Source of the DNA: Marinilabiliaceae bacterium UBA5488
GTDB lineage: Bacteria; Bacteroidota; Bacteroidia; Bacteroidales; Marinilabiliaceae
DNA length: 64,000 nucleotides
Assembly (NCBI GenBank): GCA_002427105.1
Contig: DIPM01000035.1
Location: 62,001-126,000, forward strand
Reading direction: 5' to 3'
Position numbers and translations under genes: made by a program. The notes beneath the pieces were generated by a model. That model saw nothing but the letters and a program-made list of their open reading frames with translations, was not told the DNA's origin and ran no database searches. Shown here one piece after another: positions 25,476 through 34,188 of this stretch (its first letter is position 1; each line of letters opens with the position of its first letter).

Positions 25476-26915
25476 CTATTTTTTTCTTATCAGCCAAAGG
25501 AACAGGAAGGTGAGTGCGCCGTTTAAAATCAGCTTTTCGTAGCCCAATTGGAAGCCAAACCACGCCATGGAATTGTAGTCTAATATTCCTGTGATTATGG
25601 GAGGCAGAACAGCGGCAGGTACCACCAATTTATCGTGGATTTTGTATCTGGTAAAAAGCCCAAAGCTGTATAAACCCAGTAGGGGGCCATAAGTATAGCC
25701 TGCCAGCACATAAATTGTGTCTATAATGCTGTCTTGTTTGAGGGCGCGAAAGCCCAGAATAACAAGGACGGTTAGTATGGTGAATGCTATATGGGTAATA
25801 ATCCTGGCTCGTTTGGCTTTCTTTTCAGGCATTTTGTCAACTTCCAAAATGTCGAGTGAAAAGGCTGTGGTAAGTGCGGTAAGCGCCGAGTCGGCACTGG
25901 AGTAAGCAGCAGAAACCAAGCCAAGAATAAAAAGTACTCCCACTATTGTTGGCAGATATCCTCCCAGAGCAATCATTGGATATAAGTCGTCAGCTCTTTC
26001 GGGAGCTGAAATGCCCATTTTGGCTGCATACATATAAAGTAAAACTCCAAGGCTCAAAAACAGCAGGTTTACAGGAAGGAAGGCTGAGCCGTACCAATAC
26101 ATGTTTTTCTTAGCATCTTTGAGGTTTTTGCAAGAAAGGTTTTTCTGCATCATATCCTGATCCAAACCGGTCATTACTATAGTTATAAAAGCCCCTGAAA
26201 AGAACTGTTTTACAAAGTGGCGCGATGAGCCCCAGTCGTCCCACACGAATATTCTTGACATATCGTTATCGGCAATGCCTTTTACCATGGCTCCAAATCC
26301 GGGGAAGAGTTCGCGGCTGATTATTACTATTGTAGCAATCACTGCTGCAAGCATCATTATTGTTTGAAGCGTGTCGGTCCAGATTATAGTCCTGATTCCA
26401 CCCCTAAAGGTGTAAAGCCAAATTAGCGAAATACAAATGATAACAGTGAGGTAGAAGGGAACATTAAGAGCATCAAAGAGTGCCAGTTGCAATACGCTGG
26501 CCATAAGGTACATTCGGGCTGCTGAGCCTATGGTTCGGGAAACCAGGAATAGTATGGAGCCCGATTTATAGCTGTAGCGTCCGAAGCGGTCGTTTAGGTA
26601 GCTGTATATAGATGTAAGATTTAGCCTATAGTAGAGAGGTAATAGAATATTAGCAATAAGGATATAACCCAAAACGAAGCCTGCTACCATTTGCAGATAG
26701 GTAAATTGTTGCGATTCGACCCATCCCGGCACGGAGATAAATGTAACGCCAGAGATTGATGAGCCTATCATTCCGATGGATACGATATACCAGGGCGATC
26801 TGCGATTGCCAAGGAAGAATGAAGCGTTATCAGATTTCTTGCCTGTAAACCAGGATATTATCAATAGTACAAGAAAGTAGGCAGCGATAATTGAGGCTAT
26901 TAATATAGGATTCAT
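25476..26915 (-). CDS. Sodium:solute symporter family transporter
   Basis: 479 residues with about 13 hydrophobic segments. SSS-family features: IISWFTGKKSDNASFFLGNRR at the start, GSSISGVTFISVPGW in helix 2, YFLVL and GYILIANILLPLYY, RTIGSAARMYL, FRGGIRTIIWTDTLQTI, GLDQDMMQKNLSCKNLKDA, and GLVSAAYSSADSALTALTTAFSLD, which holds the expected Na2-site Ser/Thr residues. It should import an organic solute with Na+; the substrate (sugar, sialic acid, amino acid or similar) cannot be read. It stands alone between the NqrM-like gene and the divergent recR. Using the Na+ gradient made by NQR is a reasonable inference. Confidence 0.88.
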   Translation of the reverse strand: MNPILIASIIAAYFLVLLIISWFTGKKSDNASFFLGNRRSPWYIVSIGMIGSSISGVTFISVPGWVESQQFTYLQMVAGFVLGYILIANILLPLYYRLNLTSIYSYLNDRFGRYSYKSGSILFLVSRTIGSAARMYLMASVLQLALFDALNVPFYLTVIICISLIWLYTFRGGIRTIIWTDTLQTIMMLAAVIATIVIISRELFPGFGAMVKGIADNDMSRIFVWDDWGSSRHFVKQFFSGAFITIVMTGLDQDMMQKNLSCKNLKDAKKNMYWYGSAFLPVNLLFLSLGVLLYMYAAKMGISAPERADDLYPMIALGGYLPTIVGVLFILGLVSAAYSSADSALTALTTAFSLDILEVDKMPEKKAKRARIITHIAFTILTVLVILGFRALKQDSIIDTIYVLAGYTYGPLLGLYSFGLFTRYKIHDKLVVPAAVLPPIITGILDYNSMAWFGFQLGYEKLILNGALTFLFLWLIRKK

Positions 26916-27001
26916 CTGCGGCTTGTTTTTTATTAGCAGTACAAAGAAAAGAAATTTTTACTTATTACTACTGAGAGTTACTTGCCTTGGATTTCTTACT
27001 C

Positions 27002-27034
27002 TTGCTGTCTACTCATTGATTTTTATTAACTTTG
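27002..27034 (+). promoter_or_regulatory. Putative Bacteroidota promoter for recR
   Basis: TTG (27002-27004) and TAACTTTG (27027-27034, matching TAnnTTTG) are 22 bases apart, close to the -33/-7 consensus. The start codon lies 22 bases further on. Confidence 0.45.
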
Positions 27035-27055
27035 CCTGCTTAGAAATAGTAAAAT

Positions 27056-27676
27056 ATGCATAATTCACAATATCCATCCCTGCTTCTTGAAAGCGCAGTA
27101 AACGAGCTTGCGCGACTTCCGGGTATAGGTCGAAAAACGGCAATGCGTCTGGCTCTTTTTTTTCTGAAAGAGAAGAAAGTGGATGTTATTAGATTTGCTG
27201 AGGCTATAAAGCTACTGCGTGAGGAGATTCGCTATTGTAATGTGTGTTACAATATCTCGGATTCTGAAGTCTGTGCAATCTGCAGCAGCAATAAGCGAGA
27301 TCGCTCATTGCTTTGTGTTGTAGAGAGTGTCAGGGACGTAATGGCTATTGAAAATACTCAGCAATTCAATGGATTATATCACGTTTTGGGAGGCATTATT
27401 TCGCCTATGGACGGGATAGGTCCCGACGATTTGACCATAGAAGCTCTTGTGGAGAAAGTGAAAAGGGGCGAGATTAAAGAGCTTGTTTTCGCCTTAAGTG
27501 CTACTATGGAGGGCGACACTACTAATTTTTATATCTATCGTAAAATTTCGGATTTTCCTATTAAGATAAGCACTATCGCGAGGGGCGTGGCTATTGGTGA
27601 TGAGCTTGCCTATGCAGATGAGATAACGCTTGGCCGCTCTTTGCTTAACCGTTTGCCTTTTGAAGCTACACTATAG
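27056..27676 (+). CDS. recR: Recombination mediator protein RecR
   Basis: 206 residues, normal length. In order: helix-hairpin-helix (LARLPGIGRKTAMRLALF), a four-Cys zinc finger (CNVCYNISDSEVCAICSS), a Toprim domain (LLCVVESVRDVMAIENT, YHVLGGIISPMDGIGP) and a Walker-B-like C-terminal part (ISTIARGVAIGDELAYADEITLGRSL). RecR works with RecO, loading RecA on SSB-coated gaps. It is the first gene of a same-strand run reaching to 30474; the next gene follows after 8 bases. Confidence 0.97.
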   Translation: MHNSQYPSLLLESAVNELARLPGIGRKTAMRLALFFLKEKKVDVIRFAEAIKLLREEIRYCNVCYNISDSEVCAICSSNKRDRSLLCVVESVRDVMAIENTQQFNGLYHVLGGIISPMDGIGPDDLTIEALVEKVKRGEIKELVFALSATMEGDTTNFYIYRKISDFPIKISTIARGVAIGDELAYADEITLGRSLLNRLPFEATL

Positions 27677-27684
27677 AATTATTT

Positions 27685-28155
27685 ATGATAAAAATAGACA
27701 GTATAAAATCCTTAAAGATGCTTTTTTGGGCAGTTTTTGTCCTCCAAATAATTATTGCCTTGATTGGCATAATACTTGCTCCAATGGTGTCTGCTGCTGC
27801 GGCCTTAACGGCTGAAGGAGCAGAAAATTTTAAAACTATCATTATACTGATGGTTTTAGGGGCTGTTCCTCTTGCTTTTGCGCTTGAGGGCAGAAAAAAG
27901 AAGCTTATTAAAGGAGATATGGATATGGACACTAAGTTTGCTTTGTACAAAAGCGGGTTTATAGCAAAGATGGTCGTTTTGAGTTCCATAAATCTTTTGT
28001 CAGTTATATCGTTTATGTTTTCACGCAACAGCTCTTTTTTGTATATTGTTTTGATATTATTTGTTGCATATTTACTTAATATTCCTTCAAAGGAGAAGAT
28101 AGAAGAGCTTTTACAAACAGAGTCAGAAGACCCTGAATCAGCTATTGATGAATAA
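27685..28155 (+). CDS. Four-helix membrane protein of unknown function
   Basis: 156 residues. Four hydrophobic segments (about 10-34, 49-66, 91-113, 116-132) and an acidic tail (EEL, ESEDPESAIDE). No family recognised. It lies 8 bases after recR and 12 bases before the HAD-like gene, so it is probably in one transcript with both. The ATG at 27685 gives a short charged start before the first helix. No function can be assigned. Confidence 0.65.
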   Translation: MIKIDSIKSLKMLFWAVFVLQIIIALIGIILAPMVSAAAALTAEGAENFKTIIILMVLGAVPLAFALEGRKKKLIKGDMDMDTKFALYKSGFIAKMVVLSSINLLSVISFMFSRNSSFLYIVLILFVAYLLNIPSKEKIEELLQTESEDPESAIDE

Positions 28156-28167
28156 TATTTCCTGCTT

Positions 28168-28605
28168 ATGATGATCGCGGTTGATTTTGACGGCACTATT
28201 GTAGAACATCGTTACCCCTCAATTGGAAAGCAGCGCTATTTTGCCTTTGAAACGCTTAAAGCGCTTCAAAAAGACGGGCATCAGCTAATATTGTGGACTT
28301 ATAGGGACGGCAAGCTTTTAGATGAGGCAGTGGAGTATTGTCGCAAAAACGGAGTGGAGTTTTATGCAGTCAACTGCAGTTTCCCTGGAGAAATATTAGA
28401 GCCAGGTCAGAGTAGGAAGGTTGATGCAGACCTTTTTATTGACGATCGTATTGTCTTTGGATTTCCCGGCTGGGGCGAGATTTACCAGGCAATTAATCCT
28501 GATTCTTCCTCGCTTGGTTATATTGATTATCGAAAGCAATATGAACAGAAAAAAAGGAAGGGCTTACCGGCTATTATAAAACGATTTTTGGGATTAGATA
28601 GTTAA
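28168..28605 (+). CDS. HAD-superfamily hydrolase-like protein (BT0820 type)
   Basis: 145 residues. HAD motif I is VDFDGTIVEHRYP (Asp and DGT); motif II is probably the Thr of LILWTYRDGK; a late acidic motif is ADLFIDDRIVFGFPGW. The short size without a cap domain matches the small BT0820-like group of Bacteroidota, which are putative phosphatases with no known substrate. The start has two ATG codons in a row; the second (28171) is equally likely. Position in a run after recR says little about its job. Confidence 0.75.
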   Translation: MMIAVDFDGTIVEHRYPSIGKQRYFAFETLKALQKDGHQLILWTYRDGKLLDEAVEYCRKNGVEFYAVNCSFPGEILEPGQSRKVDADLFIDDRIVFGFPGWGEIYQAINPDSSSLGYIDYRKQYEQKKRKGLPAIIKRFLGLDS

Positions 28606-28629
28606 GTAACTTAAATTCAATTATTAATA

Positions 28630-29217
28630 ATGAAATTTATGAAATTGACACGTTTGTTTCTGGCGGCTTTAGTAGCCATTCCTCTTTTCAGCAGCTGTGG
28701 TTATAATTCCATGGTCGAGCTTAGGGAGGGTGTTGATGCACAGTGGGCTCAGGTTGAAAACGTTTATCAGCGTCGTGCCGACCTTATTCCCAATCTTGTT
28801 AGTACGGTCAAGGGTTATGCTGCTCATGAGCAGGAGACTCTTGAAGGGGTGATTGAAGCCCGTAGCAAGGCCACCGGTATTAATCTAAGTGCTGAAGGAC
28901 TTACCGAGGCCAATATGGCGCAGTTTCAAGAGGCTCAGGATAACTTGTCGTCTGCTCTGTCGCGTTTGATGGTGGTTGTTGAGAGATACCCTGATTTAAA
29001 GGCAAACCAGAATTTTTTAGATTTGCAGGCTCAGCTTGAGGGCACCGAGAATCGCATTGCTGTTGAGCGTAATCGCTTCAATGAGGAGACGCGTAAGTAC
29101 AATACCTATATCGCCAAGTTTCCCAAAAACCTGATAGCATCTTTGTTTAAATTTGAGAGGAAGCCCTATTTCGAAGCCGACAAAGCAAGTCATACGGCTC
29201 CTCAGGTTCAATTTTAA
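28630..29217 (+). CDS. lemA: LemA family lipoprotein
   Basis: 195 residues. A lipoprotein signal peptide (FLAALVAIPLFSSCG, Cys at about 24; Bacteroidota lipoboxes often have Ser-Cys) is followed by the LemA hallmark (GVDAQWAQVENVYQRRADLIPNL split over residues 35-57; VVERYPDLKANQNF; ENRIAVERNRFNEETRKYN). LemA proteins are helical, membrane-tethered and of unclear role. In Bacteroidota lemA is very often followed by one or two TPM-domain genes, as here (12 bases, then an overlap). The unit ends at a clear terminator. Confidence 0.93.
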   Translation: MKFMKLTRLFLAALVAIPLFSSCGYNSMVELREGVDAQWAQVENVYQRRADLIPNLVSTVKGYAAHEQETLEGVIEARSKATGINLSAEGLTEANMAQFQEAQDNLSSALSRLMVVVERYPDLKANQNFLDLQAQLEGTENRIAVERNRFNEETRKYNTYIAKFPKNLIASLFKFERKPYFEADKASHTAPQVQF

Positions 29218-29228
29218 GGGACGATAGG

Positions 29229-29663
29229 ATGCCTCAAAAATATTTTTCCGAGAAGGAGAAGGCTCTTATTACCGATGCCATCAGGCAAGCCGAGAAAAAC
29301 ACTTCAGGCGAGATTCGTGTGCATATAGAGAGCCGGTGCAATGAAGGACTTATGGACAGGGCCGCCTATATTTTCGGGAAGCTGAAGATGCACAAAACAG
29401 AGGGGCGCAACGGGGTTCTGTTCTATTTGTCGAAGGACGACCATCAGCTTGCGATTCTGGGCGATTCCGGGATAAATGCTGTCGTAGAGCCTGATTTTTG
29501 GGAGAGTATAAAAGAGACTATATTCTCTTATTTCAGAGAAGGTGACATAGCCGGAGGTCTGGTCAAGGGGATTATGATGGCCGGTGAAAGTCTGAAAGCA
29601 TTTTTCCCGTATAGTATTGATGATAAGAATGAATTGAGCGATGAATTATCGTATGGAGAATAA
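29229..29663 (+). CDS. TPM-domain protein (short, soluble form)
   Basis: 144 residues, no signal peptide. The TPM domain runs from about residue 6 (EKALITDAIRQAEKNTSGEIRVHIE) to the Gly-rich end (REGDIAGGLVKGIMMAGESL). TPM domains (TLP18.3/Psb32/MOLO-1) are linked to acid phosphatase activity in plants and to membrane-protein turnover; the bacterial role is uncertain. Without a signal it should be cytoplasmic, unlike its neighbour. The end overlaps the longest form of the next gene. Confidence 0.85.
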   Translation: MPQKYFSEKEKALITDAIRQAEKNTSGEIRVHIESRCNEGLMDRAAYIFGKLKMHKTEGRNGVLFYLSKDDHQLAILGDSGINAVVEPDFWESIKETIFSYFREGDIAGGLVKGIMMAGESLKAFFPYSIDDKNELSDELSYGE

Positions 29664-30474
29664 TAGTCGGTTTATGCAAAGGAGAGTAGTGTTTCTGGTT
29701 TTCGTGTTCCTATTGTGCCTAATCCGTGAAGGGCATGCGATTCTTGCCAAGCCTGAACCGGCTCGTCTGGTGAATGATTATGCCCTCTTGCTGGATGCAG
29801 ATGATCGTATGCGGCTGGAGTCTTCTCTGTCGCAATTTGCACGTGAAACCTCAACACAGATTGTAGTTGTCACCATTAGTTCTCTGGATGGTTATGTTAT
29901 CGGAGATTATGCTGTCCGCCTTGGTCACAGTTGGGGAGTAGGGCAGGGCGACAACGATAATGGTCTTGTAATAGTTGTTAAGCCCCGCGTAGGCAACGAG
30001 CGTGGTGAAGTCTTTATTGCAACAGGTTACGGACTGGAAGGAGCTGTGCCCGATGCTATTGCCCGGCGTATTGTTGATAACGAGATAATTCCTCATTTTC
30101 GCAATGAGGATTATTATGCCGGCCTGCTCTCGGGCGTGAATGTGATTATGGAGCTAACTCGCGGAGAATATACGGCTGATGAATATGTTAACAGGACGGG
30201 AGGCGAGGGCTCGGCGGTGGGTGCTTTCTTTGTATTGCTCTTTATTATGGTAATTGCATCCTTGGTATTAAGGACAAAGAAGGTAAAGAACTCTGCGATA
30301 GGTCGTGAACTGCCGTTTTGGACAATTATGAGTATGTTGTCAGCCTCTTCCCACGGTCATAGCGGCAGCTGGGGCAATTTTTCCTCCAGCAAAGGTTCTT
30401 TTGGCGGCGGTGGTGGTTTTGGAGGTTTTGGCGGCGGAGGTTTTGGCGGCGGCGGTGCCGGAGGTAGCTGGTAG
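29641..30474 (+). CDS. Exported TPM-domain protein with Gly-rich tail (YgcG-like)
   Basis: Up to 277 residues. The ATG at 29641 overlaps the previous gene by 23 bases. The ATG at 29674, 10 bases after that stop, gives a neater signal peptide (MQRRVVFLVFVFLLCLIREG, cut near HA) and may be the true start. The TPM domain follows (VNDYALLLDADDRMRLESSL, TQIVVVTISSLDG, GQGDNDNGLVIVVKP, ATGYGLEGAVPDAIARRIVD). A membrane helix (about 191-210) comes next, then a cytoplasmic tail of Gly/Phe repeats (FGGGGGFGGFGGGGFGGGG) ending GGSW. Domain order and the GGG tail match YgcG-type proteins that pair with LemA. Function is unknown, perhaps envelope stress or membrane-protein quality control. Confidence 0.88.
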   Translation: MNYRMENNSRFMQRRVVFLVFVFLLCLIREGHAILAKPEPARLVNDYALLLDADDRMRLESSLSQFARETSTQIVVVTISSLDGYVIGDYAVRLGHSWGVGQGDNDNGLVIVVKPRVGNERGEVFIATGYGLEGAVPDAIARRIVDNEIIPHFRNEDYYAGLLSGVNVIMELTRGEYTADEYVNRTGGEGSAVGAFFVLLFIMVIASLVLRTKKVKNSAIGRELPFWTIMSMLSASSHGHSGSWGNFSSSKGSFGGGGGFGGFGGGGFGGGGAGGSW

Positions 30475-30546
30475 CCTATTTGATAAACTCTTTTAGAGAG
30501 CTCCTAATTTTATTATTCCTTTGAGATTTTGGACAATAAAATTAAA

Positions 30547-30575
30547 AGAGACCTTCCCGCCGGAGGTCTCTTTTT
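30547..30575. terminator. Terminator between the lemA unit and the convergent zinc-ribbon operon
   Basis: An 8-bp stem AGAGACCT / AGGTCTCT with a 9-base loop and a T-run on the plus-strand side (30571-30575). An A-run on the other side means it may act for both strands. Confidence 0.75.
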
Positions 30576-30616
30576 ATTATACGGAATTAATAGTGTGTCG
30601 AAGCTTTATCTGTAAA

Positions 30617-31369
30617 TTACAATTCGTCATCTACCAGGATACGTCCGCAATATTCACAAACGATAATCTTCTTTCTCAACTGTATATCTAATTGGCGCTG
30701 AGGTGGAATCTTGTTGAAACAGCCGCCGCAAGCATCGCGGGCAACAGTTACAACTGCAAGTCCGTTACGTGCGTTTTTGCGTATGCGCTTAAATGCGGTC
30801 AAAAGCCTATCATCAATACGCGCTTCAATTTCTTTAGTTTTCGATTTGATGCGTTCCTCTTCGGTTTTAGTCTCAGAAACAATCTCATCAAGCTCAGCCT
30901 TCTTTGCCTTAAGATCGCCTTTGCGTTCATTTATCAGTTTGACCGACGACTCCAGCAACTCGTTCTTGCTCTTCATCTCGGCTGTGAACTCACGGATACG
31001 CTTTTCGCAGAGCTCTATTTCTAAAGTCTGAAACTCAATTTCCTTGGTAAGAGAATCGAACTCGCGGTTGTTGCGCACGTTTGATTGCTGGGCTTCATAT
31101 TTCTTAATAAGCAGACCGGCCTCCTTTATCTCGTTCTTTTTTGCAAGGATGTCGTCGTTCATATTTTTAATATCGCTCTCCAAGTTGGTCATCCGGGTTT
31201 CTAATCCCGCGATTTCATCTTCAAGATCCTGCACTTCTAAAGGCAACTCACCTCTCAGTGTTCTTATCTTGTCAATTTCAGTAACTACCTTCTGTAAATC
31301 GTACAGCGCACGGAGCCTCTCTTCAACTGTCATATCCGCGGCCTTAACTTTTGAATCCGTTGTTGCCAT
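30617..31369 (-). CDS. Coiled-coil protein with C4 zinc ribbon (CT398/YacZ-like)
   Basis: 250 residues. Residues about 15-195 form a long charged coiled coil. The end holds a zinc ribbon with two CxxC knuckles (CGGC and CEYC, about 215-245) and RPLDI-like residues between them (PPQRQLDIQLRKK). This matches the zf-RING_7/CT398 family, known structurally as a coiled-coil hairpin with a zinc head; one member binds sigma-54 and flagellar/T3S parts in Chlamydia. It is the last gene of an apparent merR-nif3-zinc-ribbon operon, 4 bases after nif3. The nif3/zinc-ribbon pairing is widely conserved. Confidence 0.88.
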   Translation of the reverse strand: MATTDSKVKAADMTVEERLRALYDLQKVVTEIDKIRTLRGELPLEVQDLEDEIAGLETRMTNLESDIKNMNDDILAKKNEIKEAGLLIKKYEAQQSNVRNNREFDSLTKEIEFQTLEIELCEKRIREFTAEMKSKNELLESSVKLINERKGDLKAKKAELDEIVSETKTEEERIKSKTKEIEARIDDRLLTAFKRIRKNARNGLAVVTVARDACGGCFNKIPPQRQLDIQLRKKIIVCEYCGRILVDDEL

Positions 31370-31373
31370 TGTG

Positions 31374-32465
31374 TTATAAATATTTAATTGGATTGCTATT
31401 CACCTTTGATAAATGGACTGCAAAATTAGGAAATTTTTTTGTAACTATCTCGAAAAAAAGTTCTTTAGTGAATTGTTCACTCTCGTAATGTCCAATATCA
31501 GCGATTATTATTTTATTATCACTATCGAAAAATTGATGATATTTAAAGTCGGCACTTACAAATATGTCGGCTTTACTTCTGATGGCTTCTTTTAACAATG
31601 AGCTGCCACTCCCTCCGCATACCGCTACGCGGCTGATGTCCTTGCCAAAGTACTCGGTGTGCCTGATACATCCGGAATTTGTAAGCTGCTTTAGCATAGT
31701 GAGGAACTCTTTTGCCGGCATTGGCTTATTAAGATTTCCTACAACGCCAAAGCCCGTATTCATCCATTTGTTTTTTAGCGGATAAAGGTCATAGGCAGCT
31801 TCTTCGTAGGGGTGAGAGCTAAGCAAAGCTTTAACTACTGAGCTTTCCAAATAATCCGGGAAGATTGTTTCTATGCGCACTTCGGCTTCTTTATGCAATA
31901 CGCCCTTAGCTCCGGCAAAGGGATTGGTGTTATCACCTGCCTTGAAAGTCCCTTCTCCTGTAATATTATAACTGCAGCTGTCGTAGTTTCCAATTTTACC
32001 CGCACCGGCATCGAAAAGAGACTGACGCACTTTATCGGCATATGCATAGGGCACAAAAGTGACCAGTTTTACCAAGCGCCCTGCCCTGGGCTCAAGTATT
32101 GTCTGGTTTATCAAGCCGAGTTTGTCTGCTAATTTGGAGCTTACACCTCCGCTAATGCTGTCCAGGTTTGTATGGGCCGAATATAGGGCGATATCGTTTT
32201 TGATAGCTTTACGAAGTATGCGACCAGTGGCGTCTGCTTCAGTAATGCTCTTAATTCCTGGAAAAATCAGGGGATGGTGAGAAATAATCAGGTTGAGTTT
32301 CAGGTCTATCGCCTCTTCTACAATCTTCTCGGTGATATCTATGCAAATAAGAGCGCCTGTGATTTCGGACTCACGAGAACCCGCTTGCAGTCCGCTATTG
32401 TCATAGCTTTCCTGCAAAGCCGGTGGAGCTGTTGCTTCAATAGCTCCTATAATATCTTTGAGCAT
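31374..32465 (-). CDS. Nif3-like dinuclear metal-centre hexameric protein
   Basis: 363 residues from the ATG at 32465, chosen because family members begin with the DIIxxIExxAPxxLQESYDNSG strand; upstream in-frame starts at 32486 (ATG) and 32522 would add up to 19 residues. The motifs SHHPLIF, YSAHTNLD and the C-terminal GHYESEQ supply the expected metal ligands. The middle has the extra PII/CutA-like domain (VPYAYADKVRQSLFDAGAG) found in YqfO-type long members. Nif3/YbgI proteins form toroids with two metals per subunit; the GTP cyclohydrolase 1 type 2 annotation is not firmly shown. It lies between merR and the zinc-ribbon gene. Confidence 0.92.
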   Translation of the reverse strand: MLKDIIGAIEATAPPALQESYDNSGLQAGSRESEITGALICIDITEKIVEEAIDLKLNLIISHHPLIFPGIKSITEADATGRILRKAIKNDIALYSAHTNLDSISGGVSSKLADKLGLINQTILEPRAGRLVKLVTFVPYAYADKVRQSLFDAGAGKIGNYDSCSYNITGEGTFKAGDNTNPFAGAKGVLHKEAEVRIETIFPDYLESSVVKALLSSHPYEEAAYDLYPLKNKWMNTGFGVVGNLNKPMPAKEFLTMLKQLTNSGCIRHTEYFGKDISRVAVCGGSGSSLLKEAIRSKADIFVSADFKYHQFFDSDNKIIIADIGHYESEQFTKELFFEIVTKKFPNFAVHLSKVNSNPIKYL

Positions 32466-32531
32466 AATGATGCTAGCCTCACTCATATTATTAAGTTGTG
32501 ATATTTTTGATAAATAATTCAATAGGATAGC

Positions 32532-32867
32532 CTAAAGACTATCTTTAATCGCGAGCAGTGTTTGCTTAATTTCTTTAAGGCGTTTTATCACTTCAAAGTT
32601 TTCGACTGTGTCCAGACGATTGTCTTTCAGCTTCTTTTCAGCACCTTTCAGAGTCATGCCCTTTTCCTTAACAAGGTGATAGATAAGGTGAAAGTTCTCA
32701 ATGTCTTCAGGAGTAAACATCCTGTTTCCCTTCTTGTTTTTGTAGGGCTTAATAATGTCAAACTCCTTTTCCCAATAGCGGATAAGGGATGTGTTGACAT
32801 CAAACATCTTAGCTACTTCTCCAATTGTGTAGTAAAGCTTTTCTACGCTCGGCTCTTTATATGGCAT
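32532..32867 (-). CDS. MerR-family transcriptional regulator
   Basis: 111 residues, just the DNA-binding domain plus a short helix. The start YYTIGEVAKMFDVNTSLIRY is the winged helix-turn-helix, followed by WEKEFDIIKPYKNKKGNRMF and TPEDIENFHLIYHLVKEKGMTLKGAEKKL. It lacks an effector domain with Cys ligands, so metal sensing is unlikely. It sits between the M23 peptidase gene (62 bases upstream, same strand) and nif3. The M23-MerR-alaS grouping is common in Bacteroidota (recalled, not checked). Targets are unknown. Confidence 0.9.
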   Translation of the reverse strand: MPYKEPSVEKLYYTIGEVAKMFDVNTSLIRYWEKEFDIIKPYKNKKGNRMFTPEDIENFHLIYHLVKEKGMTLKGAEKKLKDNRLDTVENFEVIKRLKEIKQTLLAIKDSL

Positions 32868-32929
32868 AATTTTCGCGAATTAAGCAATCGAAAGAGACAA
32901 TTTTAGCTTTTTTTTTTGAAGCAAGCAAA

Positions 32930-33901
32930 TTAATCGAAGGTCCTGTTGCTGTTAGATGATATCTTGATCATCTCTTCATACTGATCGGGCGTCAAATCCT
33001 GGAAGAAATAGTGTGCGGGATCCACAGCACGTCCTTTAATCCGAACTTCGTAGTGAAGATGAGGAGCAGTTGATTTTCCGGTGTCACCTACATAGCCTAT
33101 AATATCGCCACGATTTACGCGCTGCCCTTCTCTTACATTAAATTCATGCATGTGGGCATAAAGCGTAGTATATCCAAAACCGTGATCTATTTCTATGTTT
33201 TTACCGTATCCGATAGCAGAATTACGTACTGATTTTACCACGCCGTCTCCGGTAGCATAGATTTCAGTGCCTGTAGGAGCGGAGAAATCAAGTCCTTCAT
33301 GAAAGCGACGTGTTTTGTAGATAGGGTCGATGCGCCATCCCCATCCTGAGGCTGTGCGTCTGAGGTCTTTGTTGGAAACGGGCTGGATAGCCGGTACGCA
33401 ACGTATCATCTCTTCTTTTCGCAGGGTAAGGTCGATAATATCGTCGAAAGACTTAGACTGTACATATAATTGTTTCATCACGTCATCGAGCTTCTTAGCC
33501 GTATTGATAACCAATTTTGCATTGTCCAGATCTTCAAGATAGCGGTAACGGTTAATACCCCCGAAGCCGGCGCGGCGCACTGAATTAGGAATGGAGTCAG
33601 CCTGAAATATTACCCTATAAACATTTTCATCTCTTTGCTGTATGTCATCAAGTACCGTCAAGACCAACTCTAATTTAGTGGCCATTATTTCATATTGCGA
33701 GAGAAGCTTGCCATTTTCTCTCTCGAGTTTTATTTCGCGGGGACTGTCTATAAGGTATATATATGCAAAAAAGAAAACTAAGCCCATAAGGGCGCTGAAA
33801 AGAGTATAAGTAAACGCTTTGGATAAGTAATACCGAAAGCCGGTTTCTATTTTATCGTAACTCAGCGTTTCAGGATTATATTTGTACTTCACTTTTGACA
33901 T
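32930..33901 (-). CDS. M23-family peptidoglycan endopeptidase, membrane-anchored
   Basis: 323 residues. A cytoplasmic start (VKYKYNPETLSYDKIETGF) and one membrane helix (about 32-50) lead to a periplasmic coiled region and the M23 (LytM) domain. Metal and catalytic motifs are RRFHEGLDFSAPTG (H and D), then IDHGFGYTTLYAHMHEF (HxH) and GDTGKSTAPHLHYEVRI. All expected zinc ligands are present, so it should be an active D,D-endopeptidase of peptidoglycan cross-links rather than a degenerate activator. The start FRY(F/Y)LSKAF is typical of the Bacteroidota family. It is divergent from alaS and has a good promoter. Confidence 0.92.
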   Translation of the reverse strand: MSKVKYKYNPETLSYDKIETGFRYYLSKAFTYTLFSALMGLVFFFAYIYLIDSPREIKLERENGKLLSQYEIMATKLELVLTVLDDIQQRDENVYRVIFQADSIPNSVRRAGFGGINRYRYLEDLDNAKLVINTAKKLDDVMKQLYVQSKSFDDIIDLTLRKEEMIRCVPAIQPVSNKDLRRTASGWGWRIDPIYKTRRFHEGLDFSAPTGTEIYATGDGVVKSVRNSAIGYGKNIEIDHGFGYTTLYAHMHEFNVREGQRVNRGDIIGYVGDTGKSTAPHLHYEVRIKGRAVDPAHYFFQDLTPDQYEEMIKISSNSNRTFD

Positions 33902-33921
33902 ACGGCAAGAATTTTGACGCT

Positions 33922-33952
33922 AAAATATAAAAATTTGTTGTTAAGATGCAAA
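33922..33952 (-). promoter_or_regulatory. Putative Bacteroidota promoter for the M23 peptidase gene
   Basis: On the minus strand TTTG is followed after 19 bases by TATATTTT, one mismatch from TAnnTTTG. It lies 21 bases ahead of the start codon. Confidence 0.5.
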
Positions 33953-34188
33953 AATGCATGGATTAATATCTTTTTGCCCTGCATTTTTTAATTTATCAGC
34001 CGTTGCCAACTGAAATTATGCTATAAGTTTTGCATCTTTGTTGTTTCTTTTTAATCGTGTTTTTGGTGTTTTACTATGGTTAAAGTAAGGGGCAGGTTGA
34101 AAAGCAGCATTAGTTGTGGCTTCTACGTTCACGAAAATAAAAAGTTGCATTTGTTTGATTTAATGATAAATCTGGATAGGAATATAGT

